From contig JAKSCQ010000224.1 in the NCBI GenBank assembly GCA_022360555.1, positions 1 through 40,658 on the forward strand: DNA of 40,658 bases. The letters are read 5' to 3'. This stretch comes from Pseudomonadales bacterium (GTDB lineage: Bacteria > Pseudomonadota > Gammaproteobacteria > Pseudomonadales > Alcanivoracaceae). Position numbers and translations under genes: made by a program. Position 1 is the stretch's first letter, and every line of letters starts with the position of its first letter. Below the pieces are notes generated by a model. That model ran no database searches. It saw only the letters and a list, made by a program, of their open reading frames with translations, and was not told the origin of the DNA. Positions 40,562 through 40,658 of this stretch are shown piece by piece.

Positions 40562-40658
40562 GGAGCCTCAGAATAACTCCTTGCGTGCTCAGTCTTTCAG
40601 GCTGGCTCGCCCCCTCGGCCAAGGTAAAGAGGGGCGTGCTTTTGAAGGTGTATGTCCA

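Overview
The window looks like chromosomal DNA of a marine hydrocarbon-degrading gammaproteobacterium, most likely Alcanivorax or a close relative. The grounds are high GC, a PHA synthase-like gene, many acyl-lipid enzymes, the tesA/ybbA/ybbP arrangement, a DcaP-type porin, and the gammaproteobacterial block yciI - (membrane protein) - PHP - yciO - trpS - scpA - scpB - rluB. The genus is inferred from gene content; no marker gene was compared. I see no rRNA, tRNA, CRISPR, insertion sequence, prophage or plasmid function.

Left part (1-9425): a partial PHA synthase-like hydrolase (minus); two overlapping hotdog thioesterases with a good sigma70 promoter; a diiron ferritin-like protein; a patatin-like lipase broken by a one-base frameshift; an MFS transporter whose start codon overlaps the patatin start head to head; an alkA-ada DNA alkylation repair operon with a recognisable Ada operator; an OmpA-domain lipoprotein; and an MGAT/TMEM68-like acyltransferase.

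Middle (9564-14241): a tightly coupled trio of an alkyl-DHAP synthase-like flavoprotein, a GlpD-type glycerol-3-phosphate dehydrogenase and a non-canonical FGGY kinase. This is the best candidate for an undescribed system: bacterial ether-lipid synthesis, or the reverse, alkylglycerol breakdown. A secreted unknown protein, a MerR regulator, a cation:proton antiporter and a Bcr/CflA transporter follow.

From 19257 to 29976: ybbP and ybbA (minus) face tesA-DUF924 (plus). Next comes a minus-strand run with a PlsC-like acyltransferase, DUF349 and DUF4442 genes, then an SH3-domain membrane protein, YciI and a VC0807-family membrane protein.

Right part (30070-40561): the PHP, YciO, TrpS, ScpA, ScpB and RluB genes (translation, tRNA/rRNA modification, chromosome condensation), rsmE on the opposite strand, a MoxR ATPase with its VWA partner, and a DcaP-like porin.

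Intergenic regions are rich in dispersed repeats. Two have ~26-27 bp inverted arms separated by exactly 18 bp. Three others are made of short repeated words and lie at or over stop codons. One is an ATGCCGGA-type palindrome pair. Two gene pairs have overlapping head-to-head start codons.
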